From Duganella margarita (lineage in GTDB: Bacteria > Pseudomonadota > Gammaproteobacteria > Burkholderiales > Burkholderiaceae_D): a stretch of DNA of 64,000 nt. Below the pieces are notes generated by a model. The model saw nothing but the letters and a program-made list of their open reading frames with translations. It made no database searches and had not been told where the DNA came from. Location of the stretch: contig NZ_WWCS01000016.1 in assembly GCF_009857535.1 (NCBI RefSeq), positions 1 through 64,000 of the forward strand, given 5' to 3'. The translations under genes were made by a program, and so were the position numbers. Below, piece after piece: positions 1 to 8,181 of the stretch (its first letter is position 1; every line of letters begins with the position of its first letter).

Positions 1-104
1 ATCTGACCCACGGGCTTAATGGCCCACAGTCTGGTCGGCATCACCCTGCCTGACCGCTTCACCTTTCTGATTATCTGATGGCGACGCGGTACGTTCAATA
101 TACG

Positions 105-177
105 AGGTCTCCCATTTCTACACGGCCCCAGCTGTAGCAGCACGCTACAGCTGGGGCCGTGTTCATTTGTGAGACCT
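105..177. repeat. Nested inverted repeat upstream of hyi
   Basis: A perfect 18-bp stem (121-138 with 144-161, 5-nt loop) sits inside a second pair of 7-bp arms, AGGTCTC at 105-111 and GAGACCT at 171-177. No run of T follows, so it is not a standard intrinsic terminator. It could be a REP-like palindromic element or a transcript-processing hairpin. Positions 1-104 hold no gene that I can support. Confidence 0.6.
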
Positions 178-226
178 GACCCCGGATTTGGATTAGGATA
201 GCGAATCTGTCAACGCGCTATTCGCC

Positions 227-1039
227 ATGCCCAAATTCGCCGCCAATCTGTCGATGCTGTACACCGACACGCCGTTCCTGGACCGTTTCGCCCTTGCCCA
301 TCAGGCCGGCTTTGAGGCGGTTGAATTCCTGTTCCCCTATCCTTACGAAGCAACGCAACTTGCCGAGCTGCTGCAACGCTATCAGCTCAAGCTGGTGCTG
401 TTCAACCTGCCCGCAGGCGACTGGAACGCCGGCGACCGCGGCGTGGCCTGCGATCCGCGCCGCGTTGACGAGTTCCGCCAGAGCGTGGCCAGCGCCCTCG
501 CCTACGCCACCGCGCTCGGCGTGACGCAAGTCCACTGCATGGCCGGCAAGCTGCCGCCCGACACGCCCCTTGAGCTGGCGCGCACCACCTATCTCGATAA
601 CCTGCGCTACGCCGCCGCACAATTGCAGCCGGCCGGCATCAATCTGCTGATCGAGCCGATCAATCACTACGATATGCCCGGCTATCTGCTGACCCACAGC
701 AGCCAGGCGCTGCAGATCATCGCCGAGGTCGCGGCGCCGAATCTGTTCCTGCAGTACGACATCTATCACATGCAGCGCATGGAGGGCGAACTGTCCAACA
801 CCATCGCCGCCAGCCTGCCTTTCATCAAGCACATGCAAGTCGCCGATACGCCCGGCCGCCACGAGCCCGGCACCGGCGAGATCAATTACCGCCACCTGTT
901 CGCCCACATCGACCGGCTCGGCTACGACGGCTGGCTCGGCTGCGAGTACATCCCGGCCGGCGACACCAACGCCGGCCTCGGCTGGCGGCAGGCGCTGACC
1001 ACCTGGTCTGCGCCCGCGCAACACGGAGATATTCACTAA
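227..1039 (+). CDS. hyi: Hydroxypyruvate isomerase (Hyi/OtnI family TIM barrel)
   Basis: This 270-residue protein is a xylose-isomerase-like TIM barrel that interconverts hydroxypyruvate and tartronate semialdehyde in the cytoplasm, linking glyoxylate or glycerate metabolism to central carbon. The family metal-site residues are visible as Glu143 (LIEPINHYD), Asp178 (LQYDIYHMQ) and Glu240 (GCEYIPAG). Length fits the family, usually near 260. No other glyoxylate-pathway gene is adjacent, although a 2-hydroxyacid dehydrogenase that could use the same metabolites lies at 49.7 kb. The start ATG has no strong ribosome binding site. The closely related 2-oxo-tetronate isomerase OtnI cannot be excluded from sequence alone. 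Confidence 0.85.
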   Translation: MPKFAANLSMLYTDTPFLDRFALAHQAGFEAVEFLFPYPYEATQLAELLQRYQLKLVLFNLPAGDWNAGDRGVACDPRRVDEFRQSVASALAYATALGVTQVHCMAGKLPPDTPLELARTTYLDNLRYAAAQLQPAGINLLIEPINHYDMPGYLLTHSSQALQIIAEVAAPNLFLQYDIYHMQRMEGELSNTIAASLPFIKHMQVADTPGRHEPGTGEINYRHLFAHIDRLGYDGWLGCEYIPAGDTNAGLGWRQALTTWSAPAQHGDIH

Positions 1040-1073
1040 CGGCAACAATCGTCCCACCAACTGCGGAGTGCCC

Positions 1074-1844
1074 ATGAAACTGTCCCGTTTATTCCTGATG
1101 CTGGGCCTGCTGGCCATCCTCACCGGCTGCGCCAGCAGCACGCCGCGCATGGCCGAGGTGCGCGCCTTTGCCGCCGACTCGCCCAAGCTGGGCGCCTACC
1201 ATGAGTTGACCGAGCGCTACCGCAACACCTATCAGCGCGAACAGCCCTACCTGTCGCCCGACGCCGATGCCCGCGAACGCCAGCTCGACGCCAACCGCCA
1301 GCAGGCCTGCGACGATTTCGTCAAGCTGCAATACGGCCTGCAAGCGTATATGCAAACGCTGGGCAGGCTGGCCGGCGACAACCAGTACGATCTGGAAGAC
1401 CAGGTCAAGGCGATTGGCAGCGGCATCAAGGAGTGGCCGGACTCGGGCCTGGACAGCCGCCACGTCAACGCCTTCGCCGGCCTGACGCGGCTGATCGCGC
1501 GCGGCCTGACGCGGCCGCTGCAGGAGAACGCCGTCAACGACATTTTGCGCGACGGCCAGCAGCCGGTGGCGGAGGTACTAGACGCCATGCGCACGCTGTT
1601 GCGCCTGTACGATAAGAGCAATGACAACGAGCAGAAAATCGTCCTCGGCATGCTGGAGTCCGCCATCCCGTTTGTCGATCCGCAGCGCGAGCGCCTGCTG
1701 CTGGCGCTCGCCAGGTCGCAGCAGCAGGAGAAGCAGGCCGAGTACCGCCTGATCGGCCTGCGCTACACGCTGGCGCGCAAGAACCTGGACCTGATCGAAC
1801 AGCGCCACCGGGCGCTGGTCGAACAGCTTCCGACCAAACAGTAA
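1074..1844 (+). CDS. Putative lipoprotein, helix-rich, unknown function
   Basis: The 256-residue product begins with a lipoprotein signal ending in the lipobox LTGC, with the lipidated Cys at residue 19, so it should be anchored in the outer membrane or periplasm. The mature part is hydrophilic, charged and probably alpha-helical; I recognise no domain. I chose ATG 1074 because GCGGAG lies five bases upstream; a GTG at 1068 is in frame but falls inside that ribosome binding site. It is followed after nine bases by a second gene with its own AAGGAG, so the two are probably cotranscribed, perhaps together with the zinc-finger gene at 2325. Confidence 0.7.
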   Translation: MKLSRLFLMLGLLAILTGCASSTPRMAEVRAFAADSPKLGAYHELTERYRNTYQREQPYLSPDADARERQLDANRQQACDDFVKLQYGLQAYMQTLGRLAGDNQYDLEDQVKAIGSGIKEWPDSGLDSRHVNAFAGLTRLIARGLTRPLQENAVNDILRDGQQPVAEVLDAMRTLLRLYDKSNDNEQKIVLGMLESAIPFVDPQRERLLLALARSQQQEKQAEYRLIGLRYTLARKNLDLIEQRHRALVEQLPTKQ

Positions 1845-1853
1845 GGAGTGGCC

Positions 1854-2279
1854 ATGGCAAATCCGACCCCACAAGCCCAGATCGAGCTGCTGGCCGATCA
1901 TCTGTCGGCCAACGCCGACGCGCTGCACCGGCGCCTGATGCGCGCGATCCGCCAGCCGGCGGCGGACGGCGCCCTGCCCGGCATTTCGCAAGGCGTGGCG
2001 CAGGCGCTGTTTGAAAACGAGGTGGCGCTGCGCCAGCGCGCCAACGGCCTGTATCTGGAAGCGGCGGTGCTGGCCGCGTCCGGCCTCGGCCCGCAACAGC
2101 AGCAGTTGCTGGACCTGACCGCGCGCGCGCAGGAAAAGATCGACCAGATCGACCGCCTCAAGGATCTGGTCGACCTGGCCGGCGAACTGCTGTCGCTCGG
2201 TGCGGCGGTGGCGGCCGGCAAGCCGGAGCAGGTGCTCAAGCCGCTGGAAAAACTCAAGCAGCACATCGAGGCGCTATAG
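1854..2279 (+). CDS. Hypothetical helical protein
   Basis: A 141-residue, mostly helical and acidic protein without signal peptide or membrane segment. The start ATG 1854 follows AAGGAG (1843-1848) at good spacing; a GTG at 1848 overlaps that site and is less likely. It sits nine bases after a lipoprotein gene and 45 bases before a DksA-like zinc-finger gene on the same strand, so a three-gene operon is likely. No catalytic motif or known domain is visible; the periodic Leu/Ala pattern at residues 60-140 suggests helical packing. Function unknown. Confidence 0.6.
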   Translation: MANPTPQAQIELLADHLSANADALHRRLMRAIRQPAADGALPGISQGVAQALFENEVALRQRANGLYLEAAVLAASGLGPQQQQLLDLTARAQEKIDQIDRLKDLVDLAGELLSLGAAVAAGKPEQVLKPLEKLKQHIEAL

Positions 2280-2324
2280 AACCAATCGTGCCGGCGCAAG
2301 TCCAAGCCGTAAGGAGGTCGCGCT

Positions 2325-2702
2325 ATGAACGGACTGGACGATCACCAATGGCAAACCCTGCAGGCGCGGCTGGAACACGCCTGCGCCGCGCTGCTCAGTC
2401 AACTGGCGGATGACCTCGACCGCAGCACCGACCTGCGCCTGCCGCAGCCGCATGTGGCGGAGGCGTCGCCGGCCGACAACGCCAGTCAGCGCCTGCTGCA
2501 CGCCGCCGTACACGACGCCGCCACGCTGACGTCGCTGCAACTGGGCATCGTGCGCCACGCGCTGGGCAAGTTTATGGACCAAAGCTACGGCCTGTGCGAA
2601 AACTGCGGCGAAGTGATCGGCTATTCGCGGCTGGAAGCGCGGCCGGAAGCGCGGCTGTGCATCAAGTGCCAGACGCGGCTGGAACAATACGGCAGACACT
2701 GA
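2325..2702 (+). CDS. TraR/DksA family C4 zinc-finger protein
   Basis: A 125-residue protein with a helical N-terminal half and a C-terminal four-Cys zinc finger of the TraR/DksA family: CENCGEVIGYSR ... LCIKCQTRLEQ, with the CxxC pairs about 20 residues apart. Family members bind in the RNA polymerase secondary channel and modulate initiation, often with ppGpp. This one is shorter than DksA (about 150) and lacks an obvious coiled-coil tip with paired Asp residues, so it may be a specialised paralogue. AAGGAGG precedes the ATG. It ends the small operon beginning at 1074. Confidence 0.75.
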   Translation: MNGLDDHQWQTLQARLEHACAALLSQLADDLDRSTDLRLPQPHVAEASPADNASQRLLHAAVHDAATLTSLQLGIVRHALGKFMDQSYGLCENCGEVIGYSRLEARPEARLCIKCQTRLEQYGRH

Positions 2703-2716
2703 TGTCCACTTAATTG

Positions 2717-2760
2717 TCAGCTGATCGTCAGCTGATCGTTAGCTGATCGCCAGCTAATCG
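2717..2760. repeat. 11-bp tandem repeat, four units, carrying a stop codon
   Basis: Four consecutive 11-bp units, consensus TCAGCTGATCG, lie at 2717-2727, 2728-2738, 2739-2749 and 2750-2760. The last unit contains the TAG stop of the minus-strand gene at 2754-3116. On that strand, the following units add TAA in the same frame and TGA in each of the other two frames. The array looks like slippage duplication of the gene end. Confidence 0.8.
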
Positions 2761-3116
2761 TCGCTGAGCCAGGGCTGGCTGCGGATCTTGGCCACCTGCC
2801 GCTGCGCCATCAAGCGCCATAGCTGCAAGGCGTCGGCCGGCTGCTTGACGGTCATAGTGCGCGGCGAGGCCAGCGCGATTTCGCAGTCGCGGTCCGACCA
2901 TTCGGCAAAGCGCACCGCGCCGCCGCTCGACACTTCCATTTCGTACATCAGACCGTCATCGTAGCCGAAGCGCAGCACCGCACTGCCGGGGCCGCCATCG
3001 GGACTGACCGTGTTACCACCGTAGACGTCGGACAGCGCCGCCGCCAGTTGGGCTTCGGACGGCGCGGCAACGTCGCGCCCATCCGGACGAGTGAGCACTA
3101 GCCATGCCTGGGTCAT
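2754..3116 (-). CDS. Hypothetical protein, 120 aa
   Basis: A soluble 120-residue protein with no signal peptide, beginning MTQAWLVLTRPDG. The start is supported by GAGG a few bases upstream. The central part alternates short beta-like segments and contains YDDGLMYEMEVSSGG and FAEWSDRDCE. This could suit a small single-domain fold of the immunity-protein type, but I cannot assign a family. It stands alone, with its 3' end inside an 11-bp tandem repeat and facing the end of the DksA-like gene. Function unknown. Confidence 0.6.
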   Translation of the reverse strand: MTQAWLVLTRPDGRDVAAPSEAQLAAALSDVYGGNTVSPDGGPGSAVLRFGYDDGLMYEMEVSSGGAVRFAEWSDRDCEIALASPRTMTVKQPADALQLWRLMAQRQVAKIRSQPWLSDD

Positions 3117-3255
3117 TGCCGCCTCCGCTCTTCGGTTGATCTGTGCAGACTATCATACCGAAAATTGCATGCTGCGCCGCCATCGTCTCGGATAAGCAAC
3201 AGCGCCAGCCAAATGGCAGATAACAAGCTGACACTGTTGCGTTAGCCAGCGGCCA

Positions 3256-3807
3256 TCAGGCCGGCACCGGCAGCGAATTCGGATTGAAATCGCCCCAGTC
3301 GCCGCCGCTGATGGTGCCCTCGGCCCGTTCGATGTCGACCGCGTGCAGGCGGCGCAGGATGTCCAGCGCCTTGTCCTCCTGCGCCGTGTCGTCCACCGCC
3401 ACCGCGATCAGCATGCCGGCCTTGCGCGGCGGCTGCACATTGCTGCCGTCCTCGTCCGGCTCGCCCGCTTCCTTCATCTTGTGCAGACTGTACAGCGAAC
3501 CGACGTGGGCGCCGACCAGCGCGCCGACCACCGGACCCACCGGGCCGGCAATCGGAATGGTGGCGCTGCCGATCACCGCCCCGGCGACGGCGCCGGTGGC
3601 GCCGCCCTTGACCACGCCCTCGTCGCTCTCCCTGGCGCCGGGCGACTTGTCATGGTCGCCGCCCAGCTCGTGCATATCGTGCTGTCCGGCCGGATTGACG
3701 TAAAAGGCGCTGATGCGCGCCGCCGCAAAACCGGCGCTCAGCAACGCCAGACGCGCATCGGCGATTTCATCCTGCAACTGAAAATGGCCCGCAATAATCG
3801 TGCTCAT
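3256..3807 (-). CDS. Glycine-zipper stress protein
   Basis: A 183-residue protein with three parts. An N-terminal alpha/beta region (1-60, beginning MSTIIAGHFQLQDE) resembles proteins annotated as general-stress 17M-like. A glycine-zipper hairpin spans residues 68-105, with GGATGAVAGAVIGSA and GPVVGALVGAHVGS. A second alpha/beta segment (128-165) ends in a polar tail. Glycine zippers usually insert into or associate with membranes. AGGAG precedes the ATG. A GTNCG-N4-CGNAC site lies upstream (3864-3877) with a weak -10 at the spacing seen for nine other stress promoters here, so it may belong to the same regulon. Confidence 0.65.
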   Translation of the reverse strand: MSTIIAGHFQLQDEIADARLALLSAGFAAARISAFYVNPAGQHDMHELGGDHDKSPGARESDEGVVKGGATGAVAGAVIGSATIPIAGPVGPVVGALVGAHVGSLYSLHKMKEAGEPDEDGSNVQPPRKAGMLIAVAVDDTAQEDKALDILRRLHAVDIERAEGTISGGDWGDFNPNSLPVPA

Positions 3808-3835
3808 TGGTGTTCTCCTGGATTAACGTGGCCCC

Positions 3836-3877
3836 AGTGTGCCCCGCATGGCCAGTGGCTTCCGTTCGCGCGCGCAC
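3836..3877 (-). promoter_or_regulatory. Candidate Crp/Fnr-type promoter of the 3256-3807 gene
   Basis: Dyad GTTCG-CGCG-CGCAC at 3864-3877. The hexamer CACACT (minus strand, 3836-3841) lies 32 bp centre to centre. The dyad fits the shared motif but the -10 is poor. This is the weakest of the ten sites. Confidence 0.45.
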
Positions 3878-3968
3878 CATGAAAAAGGTTGAATGCCGCG
3901 GGCTTATCCGTAATAATCAGTCGATAGTATTTTCGAGCAGCCAGCTTCCATATCGATAGGAACGCCTG

Positions 3969-5486
3969 ATGGAGTTCGATGATTCGCCGCCGCGCTACCA
4001 GCCGCTGGTCGATTTGCGCAACGGCGCGGTCGCCGCTGTCGAAGCATGGCCGGCGCGCGGCGACACGCTAGAGCTGCTGCGCCGTAGCTGCGAAGACCGC
4101 CAGCTGTGGCAAGGCGGCGTGCTGCACGGCAACGATCTCCAAGTGGCCCTCAACCTGAGCGCGCGCCAGCTGCACGACGCGCGCTTCGGCGCCGGTGTGG
4201 CGGCGCTGCTGGAGCAGTATGCGATTGCCCCGGCGGCGTTGACGCTGGAGCTGGATGAAGCGGTGCTGATGCGCGATCCGGCCGCCGCCGGCACGGCGCT
4301 GGCCTGGTTCAAGCAGCTGGGCGTCAGCCTGACGCTGGACCAGTTCGGCGCCGGCCCGGCCTGCCTGAGCAATCTGCAACGCTATCCCTTCGATTACATC
4401 AAGCTCGACAGCGCCGTGGTGCGCGCGCTGAATGATAGCGATAGCGACAGCGACAGCAACGCCGCCGCCGCCCAATGCCAGGCGCTGATGGCGATGGCGC
4501 TGCATCTCGGCATCCGCGTGGCGGCCGACGGCGTGCAGACCGAAGCCCAGTGCGCCTTCCTGCGCGACAATCTGTGCGACCTGATCCAGGGTGAGCTGTA
4601 CGCCGCCCCACTGCTGCCGGCCGATATAGGCGCGCTGCTGCGCGACGACCGCCGCCTGCCGCCGCAGCTGCTGCGGGTGCAGGCGCGCCATCGCAGCCTG
4701 CTGCTGGTGGACGACGAGGTCAACATCGTATCGGCGCTGAAGCGCCTGCTGCGCCCGGAAGGCTACCAGATCCTGACCGCCAGTTCCGGCGAACAGGGGC
4801 TGGAACTGCTGGCGCAGCAGCCGGTGGACGTGATCATCTCGGACCAGCGCATGCCCGGCCTGAGCGGCGCCGACTTCCTGCGCCAGGCGCGCAAGCTGCG
4901 GCCGGACACGATCCGCATCATGCTGTCCGGCTATACCGAGCTGCAATCGGTGACTGACGCCGTCAACGAAGGGGCGATCTACAAATTCCTGACCAAGCCG
5001 TGGAACGACGAGCAGCTGCGCGACCACCTGCGCGACGCCTTCCGCCTCAAGGAAATCGCCGACGACAACCACCGCCTCAACATGGAAGTGCGCAACGCCA
5101 ACCACGAGCTGGCCAGCGCCAACCGCCGCATGGAGCAACTGCTGCACCAGATGCAGCGCCAGATCGACCGCGACGAGATCAGCCTGGGCGTCGCCCGCGA
5201 GATCCTGCAGCAACTGCCGCTGCCGGTGATCGGCATGGACGACAACGGCATGATTGCCTTCGTCAACGGCGCCGCCGGCCGCCTGTTCCAGCATGCCGGC
5301 GCCTTGCTGGGCAACGAGGCGTGCACCATGCTGCCGCAACTGTTCGCCGGCGACGGCTGCCTGCCGCCGGCCGGCCACCTGGCCGACATCGGCGGCGTGC
5401 GCTACACCGTCACCACCTATCCGATGGGTTTGCACTCGGCCTCGCGCGGCAGCCTGATCACGCTCAGCCAGGGAGCGCCGACATGA
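3969..5486 (+). CDS. Degenerate EAL domain-REC-PAS-like signalling protein
   Basis: A 505-residue cytoplasmic protein. Residues 8-225 are an EAL fold with several catalytic positions changed: EAW at 25-27 instead of EAL, LDQFGAG at 123-129 instead of DDFGTG, and ADGVQTEAQ at 186-194 instead of AEGVETEAQ. It probably no longer hydrolyses c-di-GMP. Residues 243-360 are a receiver domain with Asp248/Asp249, phospho-acceptor Asp292 and Lys343. A coiled coil (about 360-412) leads to a PAS-like segment (415-500). A Ser-Asp repeat lies at 157-163. The stop overlaps the next start (ATGA at 5483), coupling it to an HDOD gene. I infer a phosphorylation-controlled scaffold. Confidence 0.8.
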   Translation: MEFDDSPPRYQPLVDLRNGAVAAVEAWPARGDTLELLRRSCEDRQLWQGGVLHGNDLQVALNLSARQLHDARFGAGVAALLEQYAIAPAALTLELDEAVLMRDPAAAGTALAWFKQLGVSLTLDQFGAGPACLSNLQRYPFDYIKLDSAVVRALNDSDSDSDSNAAAAQCQALMAMALHLGIRVAADGVQTEAQCAFLRDNLCDLIQGELYAAPLLPADIGALLRDDRRLPPQLLRVQARHRSLLLVDDEVNIVSALKRLLRPEGYQILTASSGEQGLELLAQQPVDVIISDQRMPGLSGADFLRQARKLRPDTIRIMLSGYTELQSVTDAVNEGAIYKFLTKPWNDEQLRDHLRDAFRLKEIADDNHRLNMEVRNANHELASANRRMEQLLHQMQRQIDRDEISLGVAREILQQLPLPVIGMDDNGMIAFVNGAAGRLFQHAGALLGNEACTMLPQLFAGDGCLPPAGHLADIGGVRYTVTTYPMGLHSASRGSLITLSQGAPT

Positions 5487-6298
5487 GCCGCATCGCCCTC
5501 GATGACGTGATCCGCCGCGTGCACGACCTGCCGTCGCTGCCGGCGGTGGTGGCCGAACTGATGACCAGCATGGAAGAGGACGATATCGACCTGCACTACC
5601 TGGCCGGCCGCATCGCGCTCGACCAGGCGCTGACGGCCAAGACGCTGCGCCTGGCCAACTCCTCCTTTTACGGCATGCCGTCCAAGGTCACCAGCATCCA
5701 GCAGGCGATGTCGGTGCTGGGCCTGCACAGCGTGCGCACGCTGGTGACCGCCTGCGGCGTGATCGGCGTTGTGCCGGCCGCTGCCGGGCCGGCGCTGGAC
5801 TTCGGCCTGTTCTGGCGCCACGCCATCGCCACCGCCGTCTGGGCGCGCGCGCTGGCGCGCCACCTGCGGCAAAGTCCGGACACCGCCTTCACCGCCGGCC
5901 TGCTGCACAACCTCGGCACGCTGGTGCTGGCCACCCGCTTTCCCGAAGAGTACGCGGCGGTGCCGCTGTGGCGCGCCGAACATGCCGAGGCCAGCGTGGC
6001 CGAGGCCGAGCTGGCCGTGTTCGGCGTCGACCATGCCCAGGCCGGCAGCGCGCTGGCGGCCCACTGGAAATTCCCGCCGGCGATCCAGGACGCCATCTGC
6101 CACCAGCACAGCGCCACGGCCACCGGCCTGGCGCTGGCGATCGGCCTGGCGCACCTGCTGGCCGAACCGTCCGACGCCAGCGCCGAACAGCGCGAACAGG
6201 CCTGGACCACCCTCGCCTTCGACGACGAGCAGCGCCGGCAGCTGAGCGAAAAGTGTCCGCTGATGGTCAACGACATGTGCCAGATACTGGTAAGTTAG
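5483..6298 (+). CDS. HDOD domain protein
   Basis: A 271-residue protein consisting almost entirely of an HDOD domain (residues about 8-205), a catalytically dead relative of HD phosphohydrolases common in bacterial signalling. Typical features are DLPSLPAVVAELM near the N-terminus, KTLRLANSSFYGMPSKV and GLLHNLGTLVLA. The start overlaps the upstream stop codon, so translation is coupled to the EAL-REC protein. A histidine kinase starts nine bases later. HDOD proteins often act as adaptors for response regulators or c-di-GMP proteins, which suits this operon. A second HDOD-containing protein is encoded at 57.2 kb. Confidence 0.85.
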   Translation: MSRIALDDVIRRVHDLPSLPAVVAELMTSMEEDDIDLHYLAGRIALDQALTAKTLRLANSSFYGMPSKVTSIQQAMSVLGLHSVRTLVTACGVIGVVPAAAGPALDFGLFWRHAIATAVWARALARHLRQSPDTAFTAGLLHNLGTLVLATRFPEEYAAVPLWRAEHAEASVAEAELAVFGVDHAQAGSALAAHWKFPPAIQDAICHQHSATATGLALAIGLAHLLAEPSDASAEQREQAWTTLAFDDEQRRQLSEKCPLMVNDMCQILVS

Positions 6299-6307
6299 GA
6301 ACCCACG

Positions 6308-7684
6308 ATGAAACTCCCTACACAGGCCGAGGTCGCGCTGGACGAATTCTTTGACGGCCATCCGGTCGCCACCTTCGCCGTCAACCGCCACCACGTCATC
6401 ACCCACTGGAACAAGGCATGCGAGCAGCTACTGGGCTGGACCCGCGCCTGCATGGTCGGCACCCGCAACCAATGGCAGCCGTTCTACATCAAGGAGCGGC
6501 CGCTGCTGTGCGACCTGATCGTCGACGGCGATGACAATATCGCCGACCATTATCCCGGCCACAGCCACCCGTCGACGCTGATACCCGGCGCCTACGAGTC
6601 GGAAGACTTTTTTCCCAACATCGGCGCCAGCGGCCACTGGCTGCACTTCACCGCCGCGCCGCTGCGCGATGCTGCGGGCCACGTGGTGGGCGCCATCGAG
6701 ACCATGCGTGACGTCACCGAACGCCGCGTGGCGGAAAACGCGCTGCGCCAGTCGCGCGACAGCCTCGAGCATATCGTCGAGAAGCGCACCGCCCAGCTGG
6801 CGCAGGCCAACGACCGGCTGGAAGACGACATCCGCCAGCTGACCGAACTGAACGACCTGCTGTCGGCGGCCCAGCAGCAACTGGTGCAGGCCGAAAAAAT
6901 GGCCTCGATCGGCCAGTTGGCGGCCGGCGTGGCGCACGAGATCAACAACCCGATCGGCTATATCTTCTCCAACGTCGGCACCTTGCAGAATTACCTGGAG
7001 CAGCTGTTCGAGATGCTGGACGCCTACCAGGCGGCCGAGGCCAGCATCGCCCAGCCGGACGTGACGAGCAAGCTGCGCGCCATGCGCGAACGCATCGACC
7101 TCGACTTCCTGCGCCAGGACATTCCGGCGCTGATGCGCGAATCGGGTGAAGGACTGGTGCGGGTGCGCCACATCGTCGAAGACCTGAAGGATTTCTCGCG
7201 CGCCGACAACAACCAGGCATGGAGCCGCGCCGACCTGCACCAGAGCATCGACTCGACGCTGAATATCGTCGCCAACGAAGTCAAGTATCACGCCGACGTG
7301 GTCAAGGCCTATGGCGACATCCCCGCCATCGAATGCCTGCCGCTGCAAATCAACCAGGTGGTGCTGAACCTGGTGGTCAACGCCGCCCAGGCCATGGGCG
7401 AGCAGCGCGGCACCATCACGCTGCGCACCGGCATGGCCGACGCCGACACCGTCAAGCTGGAAGTGGAAGACACCGGCAACGGCATCGCGCCGGACGCACT
7501 GTCGCGCATCTTCGATCCCTTCTTCACCACCAAGGCGGTCGGCAAAGGCACCGGGCTGGGCCTGTCGCTGGCCTATGGCATCGTGCAAAAACACAAGGGC
7601 CGCATCGAAGTCGATACCGAACTGGGGCGCGGCACCTGCTTCCGTGTGCTGCTGCCGGTGCGCCATACCGAGGAATTATCATGA
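6308..7684 (+). CDS. PAS-domain sensor histidine kinase
   Basis: A 458-residue soluble kinase without membrane segments. An N-terminal PAS domain (about 8-140) ends with IETMRDVTERR. A coiled coil (about 143-195) leads to the phospho-acceptor helix GQLAAGVAHEINNPIGY with His210. The catalytic domain carries the N box with Asn358, the G1 box EDTGNGIA (Asp388) and GTGLGLSLAYG at 414-424. The kinase should sense a cytoplasmic cue through PAS. Its last codon overlaps the start of the response regulator gene (ATGA at 7681), the likely cognate partner, though the EAL-REC protein encoded two genes upstream also has an intact receiver domain. Confidence 0.88.
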   Translation: MKLPTQAEVALDEFFDGHPVATFAVNRHHVITHWNKACEQLLGWTRACMVGTRNQWQPFYIKERPLLCDLIVDGDDNIADHYPGHSHPSTLIPGAYESEDFFPNIGASGHWLHFTAAPLRDAAGHVVGAIETMRDVTERRVAENALRQSRDSLEHIVEKRTAQLAQANDRLEDDIRQLTELNDLLSAAQQQLVQAEKMASIGQLAAGVAHEINNPIGYIFSNVGTLQNYLEQLFEMLDAYQAAEASIAQPDVTSKLRAMRERIDLDFLRQDIPALMRESGEGLVRVRHIVEDLKDFSRADNNQAWSRADLHQSIDSTLNIVANEVKYHADVVKAYGDIPAIECLPLQINQVVLNLVVNAAQAMGEQRGTITLRTGMADADTVKLEVEDTGNGIAPDALSRIFDPFFTTKAVGKGTGLGLSLAYGIVQKHKGRIEVDTELGRGTCFRVLLPVRHTEELS

Positions 7685-8181
7685 GCCGCATACTGCTGGT
7701 GGACGACGAACCGAACATGCTGAGCGCGCTGCAACGGGCGCTCCGCCAAAGCAAGGCGCTGGCCGGCGCGCAGATCGAGACTTTCACCAATCCGTTCGAC
7801 GCACTGAACCGCATCTGCGTGTGCGAGTTCGACCTGGTGGTGTCCGATTTCATGATGCCGGAGATGACCGGCGGCGACTTCCTGCAGGCGCTGAAGGACG
7901 TGGCGCCGACCACGGTGCGCATCATGCTGACCGCTTCCACCGACTTCAAGACGGCGATGACCGCCATCAACGAGGCGCATGTGTTCCGCTTCATTTCCAA
8001 GCCGTGGGAGCAGTCGGAACTGGAGCAGAATATCCTGCAGGGGCTGGCAGAGCGCCAGCGCCTGCTGGCCGAGGCCGGCAAGACGCCGAGCGCGGCGGAT
8101 CAGGAAGCGCGGCGGCTGGAGGAAGAGGAGCCAGGCCTGCTGCACGTCAAGCGCACCGACGACGGCTCCATCATCCTGTGA
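7681..8181 (+). CDS. Single-domain response regulator with acidic tail
   Basis: A 166-residue receiver protein. Residues 3-125 form the REC domain with Asp8/Asp9, phospho-acceptor Asp56 (VVSDFMMPEMTGG) and Lys107 (FISKPWE). Residues 126-166 are a charged tail without a recognisable DNA-binding or enzymatic domain. It therefore likely works by protein contact, for example with the HDOD or EAL-REC proteins of the same operon. It overlaps the kinase gene by four bases. Its stop codon directly abuts the stop codon of the convergent mtfA gene, leaving no room for a separate terminator. Confidence 0.85.
   Translation: MSRILLVDDEPNMLSALQRALRQSKALAGAQIETFTNPFDALNRICVCEFDLVVSDFMMPEMTGGDFLQALKDVAPTTVRIMLTASTDFKTAMTAINEAHVFRFISKPWEQSELEQNILQGLAERQRLLAEAGKTPSAADQEARRLEEEEPGLLHVKRTDDGSIIL

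Noticed and set aside
89..105. Another copy of the GTNCG-N4-CGNAC operator near position 92
   Set aside because: Half-sites are separated by the wrong spacing and the second half is TATACG.
218..1186. Long reading frame on the minus strand opposite hyi
   Set aside because: It mirrors the GC-rich third positions of hyi, has no recognisable protein features and overlaps a clear gene over its whole length.
4068..5435. 455-codon frame opposite the EAL-REC gene
   Set aside because: Very His/Gln/Val-rich composition without domains, a typical antisense shadow in GC-rich DNA.
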